A DNA stretch of 64,000 bases from Bradyrhizobium sp. Arg816 (GTDB lineage Bacteria > Pseudomonadota > Alphaproteobacteria > Rhizobiales > Xanthobacteraceae), in NCBI RefSeq assembly GCF_029989365.1, contig NZ_JAPRAQ010000005.1, positions 186,001-250,000 on the forward strand. Direction: 5' to 3'. The notes beneath the pieces were generated by a model, which saw only the letters and a program-made list of their open reading frames with translations, did no database searches and was not told the DNA's origin. The position numbers and the translations under genes were made by a program. Below are positions 1 to 8,726 of the stretch, piece by piece. The number at the start of each line of letters is the position of its first letter. Position 1 is the stretch's first letter.

Positions 1-2
1 GC

Positions 3-1886
3 GGCACCATCACCGGCACGGCCGTCGGCGGTGCCGACGCCGACGGCGTCGATGTCGACGGTCTGGTCTCGATCGACAATTTCGGGACGATCGCGGCGGT
101 CGGCCTGACCAGCGGCGCCAACGGCCTCAACGAGGCGCTCGCGATCGGCGGCGGCTTCGTCCACAACGAGGTGGGTGGCCTCATCATCAGCGATCAGCGC
201 GCGATCACCGTGGACGACAGCAATGACGGTAGCGCCTTCGGCGTCATGACCATCATCAACGACGGCACGATCCGCGGCAACAACGGCGAGGCGATCTCGA
301 TCGTCGGCACCTTCGGCGACACCGTCACCAACACGGGCAGCATTTTCGGCAGCGTCGCCACCGACGGCGGCAACGATACGCTCACCAACAGCGGCTCCAT
401 CGTCGGTGACGTCTCGATGGGCGCAGGCGACGACAGCATCAATCTCGCCACCGCTTCGATCGTCACCGGCACGATCGACGGCGGCGACGGCGTGGACACG
501 CTGGTGCTGTCGGGCAGTGGCTCCGGTTCGCTCCTTGGCACGGTCGTCAATGTCGAGAAGCTCGACGTCCAGAGCGGCGTCTGGCGGATCAAGGACGCGG
601 CCGGCTATTCTGACATCCGGGTCGAAAGCGGCGCGGCGGTCGTGCTGGAGGGCTCGGCCAATGGAATGGTGGTTGCTGCGGGCGCCGCGCAGCTGGTGTT
701 CGGTCTGGCCTCGAACTCCGTGATCTCGGGCAATCAGTACATCCAGATCGGCGGCTCGGCCAACGGCACGACGGTCGAGGCCGGCGGCGAGCAGGATATC
801 CTCGGCGGTGGTATCGCGACCAACACCACCGTGGACGGCGGCACCCAGAACGTCTTCGGCGTTGCGATCCAGACCACGGTCGCGAATGGCGGCATCCAGC
901 ACGTTCACAACAATGCTTTCAACACCATCGTCAATGCCGGGGGTGAGCAGAACGTCTACATCGACGGGAGTGCGACCGGGTCCACCATCAATGCCGGCGG
1001 CATCCAGATCGATTGGGGCTTCACGATCATCACGACGATCAGCGGCGGCGGTCAGTACGTGTTCGGCTCGGCGAGCCTCACGACGATCAATTCGGGCCTG
1101 CAGGCCGTCGAGAGCGGCGGCACGGCCTCGGACACGACGATCCATGGCGGCAGGCAGGATGTCTATTTGGGTGGAACCGCGATCAACACCACGATGGATG
1201 GTGGTGTCCAGTCGGTCTATGGCGGCACGGTGGTCCAGACCACGATCAGCAATGGTGCCCTCCAGTGTCTCCACGGCAACGCGTCGATGACGACGGTCAA
1301 CGCCGGCAGCCTGCAGAACGTCTACGCCGACGGTGCTGCGACCGGCACCACGATCAATGCCGGCGGAGTCCAGGTCGATTGGGGCGCCGCCAACGCCACC
1401 ATCATCAACGGCGGCGTGCAATATGTGTATGGCAGCGCGACCGGCACGACGGTCCTGGCCGGCACGCAGCACGTGCAGGCCGGCGGCAGCGCGGATGACA
1501 CCACGATCGGCTCGGGCGCGCTCGCCTTTGTCCATGCGGGTGGCACGATCGACGATGTGATCTTCGCCGGTCCCAATGCTTCGCTGGTGTTGGCCCAGGC
1601 GTCGGCCTTCACGGGAACGATCTCCGGCTGGCAGGACCATGACAGCCTCGATCTCGGCGACATCCTGTTCAACGACAGCCTGACCTCGCTGGCCTATGCG
1701 CAGAATGGCGACAACACCGGCGGCACGCTGACGGTTTCCGACGGTACCCACGTCGCGACGCTGCACTTGCTCGGTCAGTACAGCGCGGCCGATTTCGCGC
1801 TGTCCTCGGACGGGCACGGCGGTACCCTGATCACCGATCCGGCGATCGCGCAGCAGGCCCAACTCGCGCCGGCGCTGCACGGCTGA
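3..1886 (+). CDS. AIDA-like repeat surface/secreted protein, 5' end cut by window
   Basis: The frame is open from the window edge to a TGA at 1886, so only the C-terminal ~627 residues are seen. The chain is Gly/Thr/Asn/Asp-rich and built of ~20-residue repeats of the form TTV.AGG.Q.V..GG.A, typical of AIDA-I/haemagglutinin-type beta-helical passengers. The last ~100 residues (FTGTISGW..HDSLDLGDI...GTLTVSDGTH...HGGTLITDP) resemble the tail of type I-secreted rhizobial repeat proteins. No autotransporter beta-barrel follows. Probable role: cell-surface or secreted adhesin. No neighbouring secretion genes are visible. The family assignment is firm as to repeats, weak as to function. Confidence 0.75.
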   Translation, partial: GTITGTAVGGADADGVDVDGLVSIDNFGTIAAVGLTSGANGLNEALAIGGGFVHNEVGGLIISDQRAITVDDSNDGSAFGVMTIINDGTIRGNNGEAISIVGTFGDTVTNTGSIFGSVATDGGNDTLTNSGSIVGDVSMGAGDDSINLATASIVTGTIDGGDGVDTLVLSGSGSGSLLGTVVNVEKLDVQSGVWRIKDAAGYSDIRVESGAAVVLEGSANGMVVAAGAAQLVFGLASNSVISGNQYIQIGGSANGTTVEAGGEQDILGGGIATNTTVDGGTQNVFGVAIQTTVANGGIQHVHNNAFNTIVNAGGEQNVYIDGSATGSTINAGGIQIDWGFTIITTISGGGQYVFGSASLTTINSGLQAVESGGTASDTTIHGGRQDVYLGGTAINTTMDGGVQSVYGGTVVQTTISNGALQCLHGNASMTTVNAGSLQNVYADGAATGTTINAGGVQVDWGAANATIINGGVQYVYGSATGTTVLAGTQHVQAGGSADDTTIGSGALAFVHAGGTIDDVIFAGPNASLVLAQASAFTGTISGWQDHDSLDLGDILFNDSLTSLAYAQNGDNTGGTLTVSDGTHVATLHLLGQYSAADFALSSDGHGGTLITDPAIAQQAQLAPALHG

Positions 1887-1905
1887 TGTTGCGAGCGGCG
1901 GCAAC

Positions 1906-1934
1906 GGCGATGGCGGGGTTTCCCTGCCATCGCC
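1906..1934 (+). terminator. Stem-loop after the AIDA-like gene
   Basis: A 12-13 bp GC-rich stem (GGCGATGGCGGG with CCCTGCCATCGCC, one bulge) lies 20 bp past the stop codon. There is no T-run, so it may only protect the mRNA end. Confidence 0.45.
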
Positions 1935-2108
1935 CTGCGTGAGCCAGTCCGGCAGGTTTCGCCTCCGGATACCGCATTTTTGCAAGCCGCCCCCTGCTAA
2001 GGGGCAATGGCGCCTGTGTCCGCTTCCCTATAATCCTGCCTTCAAGTCTTGAATCTAAGGCTTGGGGGCGACGGTTTGTGCCCCACCAAAAAACGTGTGG
2101 GAGGAAGC

Positions 2109-3122
2109 ATGCGGAAACTCATTTGGGCTGCGACATCGGTTGCGGTCTTGACCGGGGCGTTGGCCCTGACCGGGCCGGCATCGGCCCAATCGCCGATCAT
2201 CATCAAGTTCAGTCACGTCGTCGCCACCGACACGCCGAAGGGCAAGGCGTCGGAGAAATTCAAGGAGCTCGCCGAGAAGTACACCGGCGGGAAGGTCAAG
2301 ATCGAAGTCTACCCGAACTCGACGCTCTACAAGGACAAGGAAGAGCTCGAGGCGCTCCAGCTCGGCAGCGTGCAGATGCTGGCGCCGTCCAATTCCAAAT
2401 TCGGTCCGCTCGGCATCCGCGAGTTCGAGGTGTTCGATCTGCCTTACATCCTTCCGGACCTAAAGACGCTGCGGAAGGTGACGGAAGGCCCGCTCGGCCT
2501 CCGGCTGCTCAAGCTGCTGGACGCCAAGGGCATCACCGGCCTTGCCTATTGGGACAACGGCTTCAAGCAGATGAGCGCCAACAAGAAGCTGGTCGCGCCC
2601 GCCGATTATCAGGGCGTCAAGTTCCGCATCCAGTCCTCGCGCGTGCTCCAGGCCCAGTTCAAGACGCTCGGTTCGCTGCCGCAAGTAATGGCCTTCGGCG
2701 AGGTCTACCAGGCGCTGCAGACCGGCGTGGTCGACGGCCAGGAGAACACCTGGTCGAACATCTATACCCAGAAGTTGCACGAGGTGCAGAAGTACATCAC
2801 CGAGACCAACCACGGCTACATCGGCTACGTCGTGATCGTGAACAAGAAGTTCTGGGACGATCTGCCGGCCGACATCCGCGACCAGCTGTCGAAGGCGATG
2901 AAGGAAGCGACCGACTTCAACAACGCGCAGTCGCAGAAGGAGAACGACGACGCGCTGGCCGAGATCAAGAAGAGCGGCAAGAGCGAGATCATCAAGCTCA
3001 CGCCGGCCCAGGACGAGGCGATGCGCAAGGCGATGGAGCCGGTCTACAAGGACGCCGCAGGCCGCGTCGGCCAGCCGCTGATCGACGAGTTCCAGAAGGA
3101 AGCCAAGAGCGCGACGAACTGA
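2109..3122 (+). CDS. TRAP transporter solute-binding protein (DctP family)
   Basis: Periplasmic binding protein for a tripartite (TRAP) uptake system. Residues 1-25 are a signal peptide ending at SAQ. The mature part starts with IIIKFSHVVATDTPKGKASE, followed by V.IEVYPNS.LYKD.EELEALQLGSVQM and FR.QSSRVLQAQFKTLG..PQVMAFGEVYQALQTGVVDGQEN, the hallmark DctP segments including the substrate-carboxylate arginine region. ATG 2109 is chosen because GGGAGG sits 5-10 bp upstream and the signal peptide starts there. No DctQ/DctM membrane genes follow before the terminator, so the permease is encoded elsewhere. The ligand is probably an organic acid (inference). Confidence 0.93.
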   Translation: MRKLIWAATSVAVLTGALALTGPASAQSPIIIKFSHVVATDTPKGKASEKFKELAEKYTGGKVKIEVYPNSTLYKDKEELEALQLGSVQMLAPSNSKFGPLGIREFEVFDLPYILPDLKTLRKVTEGPLGLRLLKLLDAKGITGLAYWDNGFKQMSANKKLVAPADYQGVKFRIQSSRVLQAQFKTLGSLPQVMAFGEVYQALQTGVVDGQENTWSNIYTQKLHEVQKYITETNHGYIGYVVIVNKKFWDDLPADIRDQLSKAMKEATDFNNAQSQKENDDALAEIKKSGKSEIIKLTPAQDEAMRKAMEPVYKDAAGRVGQPLIDEFQKEAKSATN

Positions 3123-3143
3123 TCCGGATCGACCATCAATGAA

Positions 3144-3178
3144 GGGGCTTCCGTGCAGCCTGCGCGGAGGCCCTTTTT
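3144..3178 (+). terminator. Rho-independent terminator of the TRAP gene
   Basis: A 9-bp stem, GGGCTTCCG with CGGAGGCCC (one G-T pair), is followed by TTTTT, 22 bp after the stop codon. Confidence 0.85.
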
Positions 3179-3321
3179 GTTGCAAATCGTTTCAGTCTGC
3201 ATCTGAATGGACATTCAGGGGAGTTACATCTTCGTAAGAACGCTCTCTCTGTCCAAGTTGTAAGTTGCGCGTCAGCCGTCCGGCGCTCATCCTCACCAGC
3301 ATCCTTCCAGAGGAGGTCCGT

Positions 3322-3921
3322 ATGAGGAAGTTCACCATCGCCGCCATCGCCGTGCTCAGCATCGCCGGCTCGGGCGCGGTCTATGCCCAATTTCATCGCC
3401 CGTGGATGGAGCACTTCCGCCACGTCCGCATGAACCCGGAGGACCGCGCCGCCTTCGTCGACGCGCGCATCGCCGCCGTCCATGCCGGGCTGAAGCTCAA
3501 CGCCGACCAGGAGAAGCTGTGGCCGCCGGTCGAGGCTGCCGTGCGCGACTTCGCCAAGCTGCGCATTGACCGCGCCAACGCGCGGATGAATGCCGGCCCG
3601 GGTGACGCCGGCAAGGACGCCGACAAGCCCGAGGATCCGGTCGCCCGCCTGCGCCAGCGCGCCGAGGACATGGGCGCGACCTCCGCCGCCCTGAAGAAGA
3701 TCGCCGATGCCGCCGATCCGCTCTACAAGACGCTCGACGAGGGCCAGAAGCGGCGCCTTGCCGTGCTGACCCGCCACCGTGGCCCGTTCGGCGGCGGTGG
3801 GGACGGCCCGTCCCGACACTTCATGGAACGCGGCATGGACCGCATGATGGAGCGCGGCATGGACCGCTTCCACGGCGACCGTGACGGCGGCCCGGACCGG
3901 GATCGCGAGGGCCGGCTCTGA
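3322..3921 (+). CDS. LTXXQ-motif periplasmic protein (Spy/CpxP-like)
   Basis: Signal peptide at residues 1-22 (ends VYAQ), then a helical protein with the LTXXQ-type segments LKLNADQEKLWPPVEAAVRDF and LYKTLDEGQKRRLAVL. These are characteristic of the Spy/CpxP family of periplasmic chaperones/metal sensors. The C-terminus is rich in Arg/Asp/Met (MERGMDRMMERGMDRF), possibly metal-binding. ATG 3322 has GAGGAGGT 8 bp upstream; an upstream in-frame ATG at 3265 lacks a signal peptide. It stands alone between two terminators. Family confident, specific function unknown. Confidence 0.85.
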   Translation: MRKFTIAAIAVLSIAGSGAVYAQFHRPWMEHFRHVRMNPEDRAAFVDARIAAVHAGLKLNADQEKLWPPVEAAVRDFAKLRIDRANARMNAGPGDAGKDADKPEDPVARLRQRAEDMGATSAALKKIADAADPLYKTLDEGQKRRLAVLTRHRGPFGGGGDGPSRHFMERGMDRMMERGMDRFHGDRDGGPDRDREGRL

Positions 3922-3968
3922 GCCACCCCGTATTTCCCGAGGAATTAACCCTGGGATCAGCCTTGGCG

Positions 3969-3993
3969 AAGCCGCTGGAATCCAGCGGCTTTT
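3969..3993 (+). terminator. Rho-independent terminator
   Basis: Perfect 10-bp stem AAGCCGCTGG/CCAGCGGCTT with a 3-nt loop and a T-run, about 50 bp after the LTXXQ gene. Confidence 0.85.
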
Positions 3994-4101
3994 CGCATTT
4001 TCGGGCCTGTGGAAGAACCTTGGAAAACATGCGCCACATCGCTTGCCATATCCGGATCGCTTTGCTAAACGACCGGCCTCGCAAGGCATTGACCGCCTTT
4101 C

Positions 4102-4177
<76 letters not shown>

Positions 4178-4238
4178 TATAAATCAAACACTTAGCGCTG
4201 ATCGCAATACGGTAAGTGGCTTCATTTTACAGGTCATT

Positions 4239-5261
4239 TTACAGCTTTGTTCGCGCTTCGAGCTTCAGCACCGCGGCTTCGGCGAGCTGAATATCTCGGC
4301 CAAGATAGTGTGCATCGAGAATGGCCTCGACGTCCTTTAGCGAGTGACCAGTCACGGCCGCGATCTGCGGCACGCTCGCGCCGGCAATTGCCAACCGAAC
4401 CACGGCGGTACCTCTCAGGTCGTGAAACGTGAGGCCGCTGATGCCAGCTCGTTCGCATGCCTTTGCCCACGATGTCCGAAAGCCATCTGACGTCCAGGGC
4501 CGCCCGAGCGTGTTCGTCAGGATGAGCGGTCCTCGGCGCTCGGTGGTGTCGAGTAGAGCTCGCAGAGGGCCTCCGGCGGGCATTGCGACACGCCGGCCGC
4601 CTTTCGACTGCCGAAGGCGAATATAAGGGCTCTCGTAGGCTGACCAAGGCAGTCGCAGCATGTCTCCCTGCCGTTGCCCGCTCCATAACGCCAAGATCAG
4701 CGCGAGCTGGATCTCGCTGGATGCGACCGCGAGGACAGCGGCAATGTCTTGCTCGGTCCAGACCTTTTCCTTGCGGTCCGCTACGTAGAGGCGGCCGCCG
4801 CGCTCGCATGGATTGGTGCTGACAATGCCGCGGTCCTTCGCGAAAGACAGGATGCGGGCCAACACCGTCCATGCCAGATCAGCCTTACGCGGCGTGTTTG
4901 CGTACTTGTCTCGCCAGCTCTTGAAGTCGCCGCGAATCCTACGGTCGGCGAGGGCAGCAATTGGCAAGTCGCCGAATTCTTCTTCAATCAGCTTTATGTA
5001 TCTCAGGTAGTCACGGCGGGTAGACGCCGCGATCCTATTGAACTCTGGCGCCGCCTTGTATTGAGTGATGATCGACATGAACGACCTTGCGTTGGGCTTG
5101 CGCAAGTTCGCGTGTGCGTCTTGGTACTGCCGGACAAAGTCAGGGGTGCCCGGTATGGCCATGATCTGCGGACCGCCGCGATAGGCATAATAGTAGGTTT
5201 TCATCTCGCCGTTCGCGAGCGGCACCTTGACCTTATGAACTCCTTTCAGAACGACGCGCAC
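4239..5261 (-). CDS. int: Tyrosine integrase of the tRNA-Lys island
   Basis: A 340-residue site-specific recombinase. An SAM-like core-binding domain spans ~60-150 and the catalytic domain ~165-320. Visible catalytic residues are Arg197 (SGQRQGD), Lys near 220 (RQSKGGRR), His280-x-x-Arg283 (HDLRG), His306 (TGHS) and Tyr319 (AHYLGRD), so it looks active. The GTG start at 5261 is preceded by GGAGAG, located inside the end of the upstream HTH gene, so the two are translationally coupled. Its stop lies 62 bp from the tRNA-Lys 3' end, which marks the left end of the island. Confidence 0.93.
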   Translation of the reverse strand: MRVVLKGVHKVKVPLANGEMKTYYYAYRGGPQIMAIPGTPDFVRQYQDAHANLRKPNARSFMSIITQYKAAPEFNRIAASTRRDYLRYIKLIEEEFGDLPIAALADRRIRGDFKSWRDKYANTPRKADLAWTVLARILSFAKDRGIVSTNPCERGGRLYVADRKEKVWTEQDIAAVLAVASSEIQLALILALWSGQRQGDMLRLPWSAYESPYIRLRQSKGGRRVAMPAGGPLRALLDTTERRGPLILTNTLGRPWTSDGFRTSWAKACERAGISGLTFHDLRGTAVVRLAIAGASVPQIAAVTGHSLKDVEAILDAHYLGRDIQLAEAAVLKLEARTKL

Positions 5262-5634
5262 GATTTTCTCTCCATTCGTCTAAAGCAGATGATTCTTGTT
5301 TCGGTTGGAGGCCGCTCATTGCGTCTAACGCGATGTCGATAGCTTTGAGATCCCAGCGCGTTGTACCGGCGAGCGGTGGAGGTAGCCTGCCGGCTCGCAC
5401 CCAAGCGGAAAAAGCGCTCGGCGATAGGTTGCAGTAGGCAGATGCTTGCTGCCTGCTCAGCAACCGAGGCGTGAGCGGTCGGCAGAGCGTCGAGCCGACG
5501 TCCTGGGTTGTGGTTGAGTTTGAGAAGTGGATAGCCGCACCGGTGCTTCCACGAGATGTGCGACGATCAGAAGCGGGCGAATGTTCGTCCGTTAGGCGCG
5601 CTTTGCGCGCGCTGTCAGCAAAGTCCGACTCCAT
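5233..5634 (-). CDS. Small HTH protein, probable excisionase/AlpA-like regulator
   Basis: A 133-residue protein whose second half (~58-105; LLSRQQASAYCNLSPSAFSA, then WVRAGRLPPPLAG..RWDLKAID) matches the MerR/AlpA-like winged-helix fold used by excisionases: helix-turn-helix, then a wing with Gly-Thr-Thr-Arg-Trp. The N-terminal ~55 residues are low-complexity and the true start may be internal; no clear ribosome site precedes 5634. Its 3' end overlaps the integrase start by 29 nt, the classic xis-int order. Role in excision is inference from fold and position. Confidence 0.7.
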   Translation of the reverse strand: MESDFADSARKARLTDEHSPASDRRTSRGSTGAAIHFSNSTTTQDVGSTLCRPLTPRLLSRQQASAYCNLSPSAFSAWVRAGRLPPPLAGTTRWDLKAIDIALDAMSGLQPKQESSALDEWRENRARRSERSS

Positions 5635-5682
5635 TTTGACGTGCCAGTCGCCGGTACCAACGGCGATTGTTTCACGTGACTC

Positions 5683-5692
5683 GTCTTAAGAC
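5683..5692. promoter_or_regulatory. Short palindrome upstream of xis-int
   Basis: GTCTTAAGAC is a perfect 10-bp palindrome about 50 bp upstream of the HTH gene start. Candidate operator only; nothing else supports it. Confidence 0.25.
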
Positions 5693-5775
5693 TGAGTGGG
5701 AGAGAAGGATCGAAACACCGGATGACCGTGTGTTAGCATAAGGTTACATCAGATCGGCGGTGAAGTCAAAGGCGG

Positions 5776-5802
5776 GATCGGCAAACATGCTGCTTGCCGA
5801 TC
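5776..5802 (-). terminator. Stem-loop downstream of the DUF927 gene
   Basis: Perfect 9-bp inverted repeat GATCGGCAA/TTGCCGATC with a 9-nt loop, 16 bp beyond the stop of the leftward gene. There is no strong T-run. Confidence 0.45.
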
Positions 5803-5817
5803 TGCCGATGTTGCATC

Positions 5818-7434
5818 CTACGCACTGCTCGTCCGACGCCCCCAGTTGATTTCTAGGGACCGCCTGCGGATGCCGTCTGGCCAGATGAATTGACCCTGAT
5901 TGTCATGCGACCTCGAGAGAGTGATCCAGCCGCGCCGCTCCAACTCGTCCATGACCATCCTGCGCTGCAAAGGATTGCTGAAAGTCCGATTGAATTTGTC
6001 GTTCTTGATAACGCAGCGGTACCGACCTGGCCTCGGCTCAACGTATCCATCGATCGAAGAGTACTCGCTACGCTTAATTTTGCGACTTCGTGGCAAGCTC
6101 TCTAATCGAGCCTTGAGCAATTGCCATCCGGCTCGACGAGTTCGCTCCTCTGAAGCAAGGCTTTCAAGAGCCGCGTTGCAGGTTTTTGACAATGCATCCA
6201 GCAGCGCGTGCTGCGTCCACGGCAGACCAGCGCCTTCAATTGCTAGTGCGCCGCCGGCGTAGATGAGACCAAACTTCCGAATTATGTCCGCCTCCAAAAG
6301 GCTCGTTTGCGTCGCATGCTTGGCCGTAAACCGCTTTACGTGATGGTCAATCTTGTTACGTAGGTCGTTTCTCCCTCGGATAAGAAACCTGACGTATTTC
6401 GTGAATATGTGGCCATGATTCCGAGAGCACGCGACGTGTATGGAGGAAAACATGGCGTCAAGCTCTGTTTGCGTCAGTTTTTCGGCATTCTTTGCTCGAT
6501 CGAAAATGTGACCAAGGCCGTCGAAGTAGACAGGTACATCGATCAACCGGCGGCTTTCACCGCCTGTTCGTTTCTCGCCGCAGCTTGCGGCAAGGTCTGC
6601 AATGGTGGTTTCAGCGGAAGTAAGTGAAATGAGCCGGTACTGGCCACCATTTTGTGGGCCGTCGTCAAATACTCGACTGCGCCGCTTCGTCGAACCGGTG
6701 CTCAGGTTATATGCAAAGTCTCTAGCACTACGGTACTTCTCCTTCTCTGTTGCAGATGGCATCTTGTTGAGATCGTCCACGACCAGCAGGCAGTCATTGT
6801 GGGCCCGAAGAGCAGGTTCAAGGCCGGCCAAGGTTGCATTCCAGCTAAGCAGGTGGTCCAGCTCGCCAACCGAAAAGACAGACGCGCCCGCGAGCGTAGC
6901 TGTCGTCTTGCCGCCACCCGTTTTGCCAGACAGGCAGATCCCAAATGACTGCTGATTTGCCATCCGCAGGAGAGGGGCTGCGAACGCGCAGGAGATGGTC
7001 AGCATCATGCCAGAGGACTTGGCCGCAACGGTGCCAATTAACTTGATCCAGTCGACCGATTTACCGGTTGGTCGCAGGTACGCAGGAAGCAGGACTGTGT
7101 GGGAAAGGCCGCGAATATGAGACGCGGCCTTCCCAATCGACCGCGACGGCAAGACAAAGCCATTCCGTCGGGGCAGCCAACCGGCTGCAGCGGCGTATGA
7201 ACACCTAGTTTGCGGCTGACCGGCGGCGGCAGATTCAATGTCAGACCTATTCAAGATTGATGGGTGAGCGTTCTTGTTCTTGAGTCGACCTCGGAAGTCT
7301 TCCCACCTATCTGCTTCGGCGGGCTTCAGCTCAATAATGCCTTCGGCCCCGTCCTCGCGTGTGAAAGCATATTGTTGAATGAATTCTTTGTCGGTGAGAT
7401 CCTCGATCAGCGCGACCTTCTTCAGAAACGGCAT
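5818..7434 (-). CDS. DUF927-type P-loop ATPase (helicase-like)
   Basis: A 538-residue protein. Walker A is GKTGGGKTT (~169-177) and Walker B is CLLVVDDL (~215-222). Around them are segments (SGMMLTISCAFAAPLL, FGICLSGKTGGGKTT, LLSWNATLAGLE) typical of DUF927 proteins, which are found in plasmids, phages and integrative elements and resemble superfamily 3-like primase-helicases. The C-terminal ~120 residues look like a winged-helix tail. ATG 7434 is preceded by AAGGAGG at ideal spacing; an upstream ATG at 7467 is less likely. With the HUH protein at 8.7 kb it suggests a replication module for the excised element (inference). Confidence 0.75.
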   Translation of the reverse strand: MPFLKKVALIEDLTDKEFIQQYAFTREDGAEGIIELKPAEADRWEDFRGRLKNKNAHPSILNRSDIESAAAGQPQTRCSYAAAAGWLPRRNGFVLPSRSIGKAASHIRGLSHTVLLPAYLRPTGKSVDWIKLIGTVAAKSSGMMLTISCAFAAPLLRMANQQSFGICLSGKTGGGKTTATLAGASVFSVGELDHLLSWNATLAGLEPALRAHNDCLLVVDDLNKMPSATEKEKYRSARDFAYNLSTGSTKRRSRVFDDGPQNGGQYRLISLTSAETTIADLAASCGEKRTGGESRRLIDVPVYFDGLGHIFDRAKNAEKLTQTELDAMFSSIHVACSRNHGHIFTKYVRFLIRGRNDLRNKIDHHVKRFTAKHATQTSLLEADIIRKFGLIYAGGALAIEGAGLPWTQHALLDALSKTCNAALESLASEERTRRAGWQLLKARLESLPRSRKIKRSEYSSIDGYVEPRPGRYRCVIKNDKFNRTFSNPLQRRMVMDELERRGWITLSRSHDNQGQFIWPDGIRRRSLEINWGRRTSSA

Positions 7435-7548
7435 ATTCACCTCCTTATTCGCGCGCACGGAATGCACGGCGCCGGAAGCGTCTTAGTTATAGAGTTCTGA
7501 GGAGCGAAGTAATACGGCGGGAGTTTGCTGGACTAGGCCAACAACCTT

Positions 7549-8385
7549 CTAGCCTACTTCACCAATTAATTTCGGAGCCTGATAAGTTTTCAAAATGGCA
7601 ATTTGGCCCTCGTCAAATTCTGGGAGCTCCATTTCAACAGAGGCTACCTTGGGTGGGAATTTGACGAACTTGAAGCGCGAGCGACTTCGTGGGTCCAGCC
7701 GCGAAATGAGACGGTCTTGGCAAAATTTCGCCACGCCAAAAAAGTCGGCGACTCGATCTGGCGTGTCCAGAAACCTACCGACTTCATTGATAGTCTTAGT
7801 TTCGTCAGGGGAGCGTCGGATCAGCTTTTCGAATCCCAATGATTCCGCAGACCAAATAAATGGGCCAGCCACAACATGGCTTACCCAGCTCTTCTTGAGT
7901 GTAGCAGCGGATCTCTTGTATTCCTTTTTTTCTCTTTCTTGCACCTCTTTGGCGACGAAGCCTCCCTCTTCGATGAAGTGCAGAGCTTTCAGCAATGAAG
8001 GCCGCCGCTCAAAAGGGCACATCATGAAGAAATCAATGATCTCGAATATGTTAACCATCTCGTTGTAGAGGCTTTCGAATTCCAAGCGGAAAGTGTCACC
8101 TAGCGGGAAGCCGACCAGGGCTCTAGCAAAAACCTCCTGCGAGAACAGAGGGTTCTCTCTGACTAAATGTGCTCGCTTTGCTTGGCTCAGGCTTAAAAAG
8201 AAATTGGCTGCCCCAACGACTTGTCCCATGGAGACAAGGTCTGGCCTTGTCGGAAAATGCATCCAAGTGATTAAGCCAATGAGAGCCAATTCGCGTTCCA
8301 GGGAAAATCGCTGCTTGCGTTCGCCAGATATGATCGCGACAGCGTCAGTAGTGTCGAACTTTGGTGGCCGACGAGTATTTGCCAT
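7549..8385 (-). CDS. Unrecognised protein
   Basis: A 278-residue protein I do not recognise. It is mostly helical by composition, has no signal peptide or transmembrane segment, and contains a Lys/Glu-rich stretch (KEVQEREKKEYKRSAATLKK) in the middle. Base composition is visibly more AT-rich than the flanking chromosome, as expected for transferred DNA. ATG 8385 (MANTRRPPKF) is preferred over ATG 8433 because the sequence from there is conserved-looking and an operator-like palindrome occupies 8414-8429. It is co-directional with the DUF927 gene, 114 bp away. Confidence 0.6.
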   Translation of the reverse strand: MANTRRPPKFDTTDAVAIISGERKQRFSLERELALIGLITWMHFPTRPDLVSMGQVVGAANFFLSLSQAKRAHLVRENPLFSQEVFARALVGFPLGDTFRLEFESLYNEMVNIFEIIDFFMMCPFERRPSLLKALHFIEEGGFVAKEVQEREKKEYKRSAATLKKSWVSHVVAGPFIWSAESLGFEKLIRRSPDETKTINEVGRFLDTPDRVADFFGVAKFCQDRLISRLDPRSRSRFKFVKFPPKVASVEMELPEFDEGQIAILKTYQAPKLIGEVG

Positions 8386-8413
8386 AGGTGCTAAAGACCG
8401 TGCATTTTGTGCA

Positions 8414-8429
8414 GTGATTCGGATCACTC
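8414..8429. promoter_or_regulatory. 16-bp palindrome between divergent genes
   Basis: AGTGATTCGGATCACT: 6-bp arms AGTGAT/ATCACT around TCGG, sitting in the divergent promoter region. Candidate operator for a dimeric regulator. Confidence 0.4.
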
Positions 8430-8688
8430 GCACTGTTGCACAGATTGCACATGGATTCTGGACGGATAATTTCCCTTATTAGAGAGCTCGGATTGCACGA
8501 TGCTAACCGAGGCATCTGTGGAAGGTCGAACCTTCTAGGTCCAGAATTTGGCACGGACCGCACGGTCTCTACCGTCGGCACATTGGTGCTGTTGCTGCTG
8601 CTTGAACACACCAACCTACCAACAGACGCTCTACAGCCCCCAATTGGACGCTTTGAGCCACCTTTGGTCAGAATCGCGTGACGCGACG

Positions 8689-8701
8689 ACTTGTAAAGCA
8701 T
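8689..8701 (+). promoter_or_regulatory. ACTTGTAAA motif, copy 1
   Basis: ACTTGTAAAGCAT, 26 bp upstream of the HUH gene start at 8727. One of four near-identical copies, all upstream of rightward genes (8.7, 9.8, 16.3 and 17.5 kb). Confidence 0.45.
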
Positions 8702-8726
8702 CTCCAGCACATCATTGGAGATGGTC

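Larger units (their letters stand above)
8386..8726. other. Divergent intergenic region, candidate control region/origin
   Basis: No convincing gene. It separates the leftward 278-residue gene from the rightward HUH gene. It contains the palindrome at 8414-8429, three nearby copies of a TTGYRCA-type heptamer (TTGTGCA, TTGCACA, and TTGCACA again, 8407-8453) and the ACTTGTAAA motif near its right end. An HUH protein needs a nicking site, and this is a reasonable place to look, but no nick site was identified. Confidence 0.4.

Noticed and set aside
194..592. Leftward open frames opposite the AIDA-like gene
   Set aside because: Pro/Thr-rich shadows of a repetitive high-GC gene on the other strand.
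8436..8681. Rightward 81-codon frame in the divergent intergenic region
   Set aside because: Overlaps the operator-like palindrome area and has no ribosome site or family-like sequence.
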